Assembly: GCA_009992615.1 (NCBI GenBank)
Contig: JAACVA010000142.1
Span: 1 to 9,321, forward strand
Direction: 5' to 3'
Length of the DNA stretch: 9,321 nt
From: Rhodobacterales bacterium
GTDB taxonomy: Bacteria; Pseudomonadota; Alphaproteobacteria; Rhodobacterales; Rhodobacteraceae
This document shows, piece after piece, positions 6,213 through 9,321 of this stretch (its first letter is position 1; each line of letters starts with the position of its first letter). Below the pieces are notes generated by a model, which did not search any database, had not been told where the DNA came from, and saw nothing but the letters and a program-made list of their open reading frames with translations. Position numbers and translations under genes: made by a program.

Positions 6213-6229
6213 GCCGCGATTGACGCGGC
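6213..6229 (-). terminator. Hairpin with short T-run reading on the minus strand upstream of ndk
   Basis: GCCGCG (6213-6218) and CGCGGC (6224-6229) form a perfect 6-bp GC stem with a 5-nt loop. On the minus strand the stem is followed at once by TTTTC, the layout of an intrinsic terminator. It points toward ndk, with no minus-strand gene upstream. It could stop antisense transcription from within the ABC-F gene, or be a chance palindrome in the divergent promoter region. Confidence 0.3.
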
Positions 6230-6254
6230 CGGGCCACACTGGCACACGGCAGCC

Positions 6255-8102
6255 ATGCTTATCATTGACAACATCACCTATTCCGTCGAGGGGCGCCTTT
6301 TGTTCGAAGGCGCCAGTGCCGCTATTCCGCAAGGTCACAAGGTGGGCATCGTCGGGCGCAACGGCACCGGCAAGACCACTCTGTTCAATCTGATCCGCGG
6401 CGAACTGGTGCTGGAGGGCGGCGATATCCGGATGCCCGCCAAGGCCCGCATCGGCGGTGTCGCACAAGAAGTGCCGGGCAGCGAGGTGTCGCTGATCGAC
6501 ACGGTTCTGGCCGCCGATACCGAACGCGCCGAACTGTTGGCCGAATCCGAAACCGCAACCGATGGCGTGCGCATCGGCACGATCCAGGCCCGGCTGGCCG
6601 ACATCGACGCCTGGAGCGCCGAGGCACGCGCCGCCAGCATCCTGCGCGGTCTTGGGTTCACCCACGAAGAACAGCTGATGCCCTGTTCGGCGTTTTCCGG
6701 CGGCTGGCGGATGCGCGTCGCGTTGGCGGCGGTATTGTTTTCGGCGCCCGATCTGTTGCTGTTGGACGAACCGACGAACTATCTCGATCTGGAAGGCGCG
6801 CTTTGGCTGGAAAGCTATCTGGCGCGCTATCCCCATTCGGTTCTGGTGATTTCGCACGACCGCGGCCTGTTGAACCGGGCGGTAGGGCATATCCTGCACC
6901 TCGAAGACCGCAAGCTGACGCTGTACACCGGCAATTACGACACATTCGCGCGCACCCGCGCCGCGCGCCTTGCGTCCATCGAGGCGCAGCGCAGCAAGAC
7001 CGACGCGCGCCGCGTTCATCTGCAAAAATTCGTTGATCGGTTCCGCGCCTCGGCCACCAAGGCGCGGCAGGCGCAAAGCCGGATCAAGATGATCGAAAAG
7101 CTGGAAACCTTCACCACCCCGCAAGAAGCCGCCTTGCGCGCCTTCACCTTCCCCGAACCCGAAGAGCTGAGCCCGCCGATCGTGAACATCGAATCCGGCA
7201 GCGTCGGATATGACCACAAACCAGTGCTGTCGCGGCTGAACTTGCGCATTGACCAAGATGACAGGATCGCCCTACTGGGCCGCAACGGCGAAGGAAAATC
7301 GACGCTTTCCAAATTGTTGGCGGGCAAACTTGAACCCATGGGCGGGCGGCTGACCAAATCGAACAAGCTGCGCGTGGGGTATTTCGCCCAGCACCAGTTG
7401 GACGAATTGCGCGCCGATGAAACGCCGCTGGAACACCTGCGCCGGATGCGTCCAAAGGAAATGCCGGGCCGTCACCGCGCCCGTCTGGCCGGGTTCGGCC
7501 TGAACGCCGATCAGGTGGACACCGAGGTGGGCCGCCTGTCGGGGGGGCAAAAGGCACGGCTGTCGCTGTTGGTCGCCACCATCGACGCACCCCACATGCT
7601 GATCCTCGACGAACCGACCAACCACCTGGACATGGAATCGCGCGAGGCGTTGGTTGACGCGCTGACCGCCTATACCGGGGCTGTGATCCTTGTCAGCCAT
7701 GACATGCACCTGCTGTCGCTCGTGGCCGACCGTCTGTGGTTGGTCAAGGATGGCCGCGTGACGCCATATGATGACGATCTGGAAAGCTATCGCAAGATGC
7801 TGTTGTCGGCCGATACGCCAAACGAGAAATCCAAAGGCGCCAGCAGGCCGAAACAGGCCAGCCCGCAAGACATCGCAGCCCTGCGCAGCGAGGTGAAACG
7901 CAGCGAAGAGCGGGTGGGCAAGTTGTCAACCATGCGCGACAAGCTGGCGAAAAAGTTGGCCGATCCGGGGCTGTATGAACCCGAAAAGCTGGGCGAGGCC
8001 GAGGTGTGGCAAAAGAAGTACGCCGAAGTGATGGAGGCACTGGACCGCGCCGAGGGCCTGTGGATGAAATCTCTTGAAAAGCTTGAGGATACAAAGGCTT
8101 AG
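6255..8102 (+). CDS. ABC-F family ATPase (translation factor type)
   Basis: The 615-aa protein has two ABC domains on one chain and no membrane segments, the ABC-F layout. Domain 1 has Walker A GRNGTGKT (34-41), signature FSGGW (147-151) and Walker B LLLLDEPTN (167-175). A charged helical linker covers about 230-290, corresponding to the P-site tRNA-interaction motif region. Domain 2 has Walker A GRNGEGKST (342-350), signature LSGGQ (428-432) and Walker B ILDEPTNHLD (450-459). Residues about 535-612 are Lys/Glu-rich and probably form a C-terminal coiled coil. ABC-F proteins bind the ribosomal E site and relieve stalled translation; some confer antibiotic resistance. The GGW first signature and the C-terminal extension suggest the YheS/Uup side of the family and not EttA, but the subfamily is not certain. 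The start ATG at 6255 directly precedes the first beta-strand; its ribosome binding site is weak. marC follows after 3 nt. Confidence 0.92.
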   Translation: MLIIDNITYSVEGRLLFEGASAAIPQGHKVGIVGRNGTGKTTLFNLIRGELVLEGGDIRMPAKARIGGVAQEVPGSEVSLIDTVLAADTERAELLAESETATDGVRIGTIQARLADIDAWSAEARAASILRGLGFTHEEQLMPCSAFSGGWRMRVALAAVLFSAPDLLLLDEPTNYLDLEGALWLESYLARYPHSVLVISHDRGLLNRAVGHILHLEDRKLTLYTGNYDTFARTRAARLASIEAQRSKTDARRVHLQKFVDRFRASATKARQAQSRIKMIEKLETFTTPQEAALRAFTFPEPEELSPPIVNIESGSVGYDHKPVLSRLNLRIDQDDRIALLGRNGEGKSTLSKLLAGKLEPMGGRLTKSNKLRVGYFAQHQLDELRADETPLEHLRRMRPKEMPGRHRARLAGFGLNADQVDTEVGRLSGGQKARLSLLVATIDAPHMLILDEPTNHLDMESREALVDALTAYTGAVILVSHDMHLLSLVADRLWLVKDGRVTPYDDDLESYRKMLLSADTPNEKSKGASRPKQASPQDIAALRSEVKRSEERVGKLSTMRDKLAKKLADPGLYEPEKLGEAEVWQKKYAEVMEALDRAEGLWMKSLEKLEDTKA

Positions 8103-8105
8103 ACG

Positions 8106-8732
8106 ATGGACTTCGCGTTTTACATCACCGCTTTTGTCACCCTTTTCGTGGTGATCGACCCGATCGGCCTGGCGCCACTTTTCGTTGCGCTGACCAAGGG
8201 GATGGCGCCGCAACAGCGCCGCGCGATCGGGGTGCGCGCGCTGTTGATCTCGGCGGTGCTTCTGACGCTTTTCGGGGTTTTTGGTGAGGCGGTTCTGGGC
8301 TTTGCCGGAATTTCGATGGCGGCCTTCCGGATTGCCGGTGGCATCCTGCTGTTTCTGACCGCGCTGGACATGCTGTTCGAACGCCGCACCCAGCGGCGTC
8401 AGGGCCAGGCGGCGGACAGCACCGACGACCCATCGGTGTTTCCCCTTGCAACGCCGCTGATTGCCGGGCCGGGGGCGATTGCCACCATGATCCTGCTGAC
8501 CGGGCAGACCGGCGGCGATCTGGCGGCGCTGGTTCTGGTTCTTCTGGTTCTGGGCTCTGTGCTGTTGCTGACGTTTGCGCTGTTTCTGGCCGCCGGTGTA
8601 TTGGAGCGGGCCTTGGGCGATGTCGGGGTGAATGTCGTCACGCGTCTTCTGGGCATGTTGCTGGCCGCGCTGTCGGTACAATTCGTGGTGGACGGTGTTA
8701 CCGCACTGCTGCCGGTCTGGGGCCGGTCCTGA
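8106..8732 (+). CDS. MarC family integral membrane protein (UPF0056)
   Basis: The 208-aa protein is a MarC/UPF0056 membrane protein with about six predicted helices, near residues 3-23, 44-65, 70-90, 115-133, 138-162 and 178-198. Two family motifs are clear: VVIDPIGLAPLF at 15-26, and FPLATPLIAGPGAI at 112-125 opening the second half as an internal repeat. A charged cytoplasmic or periplasmic loop with RRTQRRQGQ lies between the halves. The function of MarC is unknown; E. coli MarC was named after its neighbourhood to marRAB and is not shown to be a drug exporter. The ATG lies 3 nt after the ABC-F stop, with an AAGG Shine-Dalgarno inside the end of the ABC-F gene, so the two are probably translationally coupled. 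The protease gene follows after 44 nt. Confidence 0.9.
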   Translation: MDFAFYITAFVTLFVVIDPIGLAPLFVALTKGMAPQQRRAIGVRALLISAVLLTLFGVFGEAVLGFAGISMAAFRIAGGILLFLTALDMLFERRTQRRQGQAADSTDDPSVFPLATPLIAGPGAIATMILLTGQTGGDLAALVLVLLVLGSVLLLTFALFLAAGVLERALGDVGVNVVTRLLGMLLAALSVQFVVDGVTALLPVWGRS

Positions 8733-8776
8733 TCGGGGCACTGGCAAACCGTCCCACGCGGCCCTATGTCTGGCGC

Positions 8777-9321
8777 ATGACAGGCGATGACATCGGACGA
8801 ATTCTTTATCTTGTGCTGCTTGGTGCTGCGGTCGGCGGGTGGTTTCTTGTGACCAATCGTGAAACGCTGGGCAAGACGGCACAGCAGGCGGCAATTTGGG
8901 GGCTGATTTTCCTTGGGGCGATTGCCGTGACCGGTTTGTGGGACGACATCCGCAATGATGTTGCCCCCCGGCAGAGCGTGATTGACGGTGGCGCGCGCAT
9001 CGAAGTGCCGCGCGGGATCGACATCAGCCTGGCGGTGAACGGCACGCCTGTGCGCTTTGTCATCGACACCGGCGCCAGCGACATGGTGTTGAGCAACGCC
9101 GACGCACGCGCTGTCGGGCTGGACACTGATCGGCTGGCCTATCTGGGCCGCGCCCAGACGGCCAACGGCACCGTACCCATCGCCCGGGTTACGCTGGACA
9201 GCGTTGCACTTGGCGATGTGACGGATCGCAATGTCGGTGCTTCGGTCAATGGTGGCGAAATGTTCGGCTCGCTTCTCGGGATGAGCTATCTTGAAAGGTT
9301 CGGGCGGATTGAAATCGCCAA
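8777..9321 (+). CDS. Membrane-anchored retropepsin-like aspartic protease (TIGR02281-like), 3'-truncated
   Basis: The frame is open from ATG 8777 to the window end (181 codons) and has no stop, so the gene continues beyond it. Two hydrophobic segments at residues about 7-25 and 38-55 are followed by a soluble domain. It contains the aspartic-protease motif FVIDTGASDMVLS at 94-106, with Asp97 as the single catalytic Asp expected in a retropepsin-like homodimer, and SLLGMSYLERF at 165-175, the family's second conserved block. This fits the clan AA protein TIGR02281, usually about 180-200 aa, so only a few residues are probably missing. The protease domain would face the periplasm. Start choice: the upstream ATG at 8766 is in another frame and stops after four codons. 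The ribosome binding site is poor, so translation may depend on coupling to marC, 44 nt upstream. Substrate unknown. Confidence 0.87.
   Translation, partial: MTGDDIGRILYLVLLGAAVGGWFLVTNRETLGKTAQQAAIWGLIFLGAIAVTGLWDDIRNDVAPRQSVIDGGARIEVPRGIDISLAVNGTPVRFVIDTGASDMVLSNADARAVGLDTDRLAYLGRAQTANGTVPIARVTLDSVALGDVTDRNVGASVNGGEMFGSLLGMSYLERFGRIEIA

Noticed and set aside
6220..6225. TTGACG as a -35 element for the ABC-F gene
   Set aside because: No AT-rich -10 hexamer occurs 16-18 nt downstream, and the match is part of the hairpin loop and arm.
6069..7256. 395-codon minus-strand open frame antisense to the ABC-F gene
   Set aside because: It runs through both the divergent promoter region and the intact ABC-F coding region. 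Its low-complexity Gln/Arg/Gly-rich translation matches no family and is typical of high-GC antisense frames.
7926..8894. 322-codon minus-strand open frame antisense to the ABC-F end and marC
   Set aside because: The translation is Gln/His/Arg-rich with no domain, and it lies opposite two well-supported genes and the protease start.

Overview
The window looks like ordinary chromosome from a GC-rich alphaproteobacterium, most likely a member of the Rhodobacteraceae/Roseobacter group. I infer this from the GC-rich codon use, the gene families present (fused PuuE-UraD, a TfoX C-terminal-domain protein, a TPR-type methyltransferase, a TIGR02281-like membrane aspartic protease) and terminators that lack long T-tracts. 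Species cannot be named from sequence alone. There is no rRNA, tRNA, CRISPR array, transposase, integrase or phage gene, and codon use does not change visibly along the window.

Region 1 (1-3625) is a purine/ureide catabolism block. A 5'-truncated gene encodes allantoinase PuuE fused to the OHCU decarboxylase UraD. It overlaps the start of allA (ureidoglycolate lyase) by 4 nt. Convergent to these, and overlapping the allA 3' end by 11 nt, is allE ((S)-ureidoglycine aminohydrolase), with all four Mn ligands recognisable. Upstream of allE on the same strand is a BKACE/DUF849 beta-keto acid cleavage enzyme of unknown substrate. Together UraD, PuuE, AllE and AllA cover OHCU to allantoin, allantoin to allantoate, ureidoglycine to ureidoglycolate, and ureidoglycolate to glyoxylate plus urea. 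Urate oxidase, HIU hydrolase and allantoate amidohydrolase are not in the window and may lie upstream.

Region 2 (3626-3965) is a divergent regulatory region. It holds a 7+7 inverted repeat next to a candidate promoter for the BKACE gene, a second 6+6 inverted repeat, and a small Pro/Gln/Thr-rich ORF (35 codons, GTG start, strong Shine-Dalgarno) that leads into a TfoX C-terminal-domain gene.

Region 3 (3966-6126) holds the TfoX-like gene, a two-part protein with a helical/TPR-like N-terminus and a class I SAM methyltransferase domain, a strong bidirectional hairpin terminator, and a convergent ndk (nucleoside diphosphate kinase).

Region 4 (6255-9321) is a rightward run. An ABC-F ATPase is followed after only 3 nt by a MarC-family membrane protein, then by a retropepsin-like membrane-anchored aspartic protease cut off by the window end.

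I do not see a clearly new biological system. The least explained items are the small proline-rich ORF with its upstream palindrome, the placement of the BKACE enzyme with the ureide genes, and the abutting convergent allA/allE ends.
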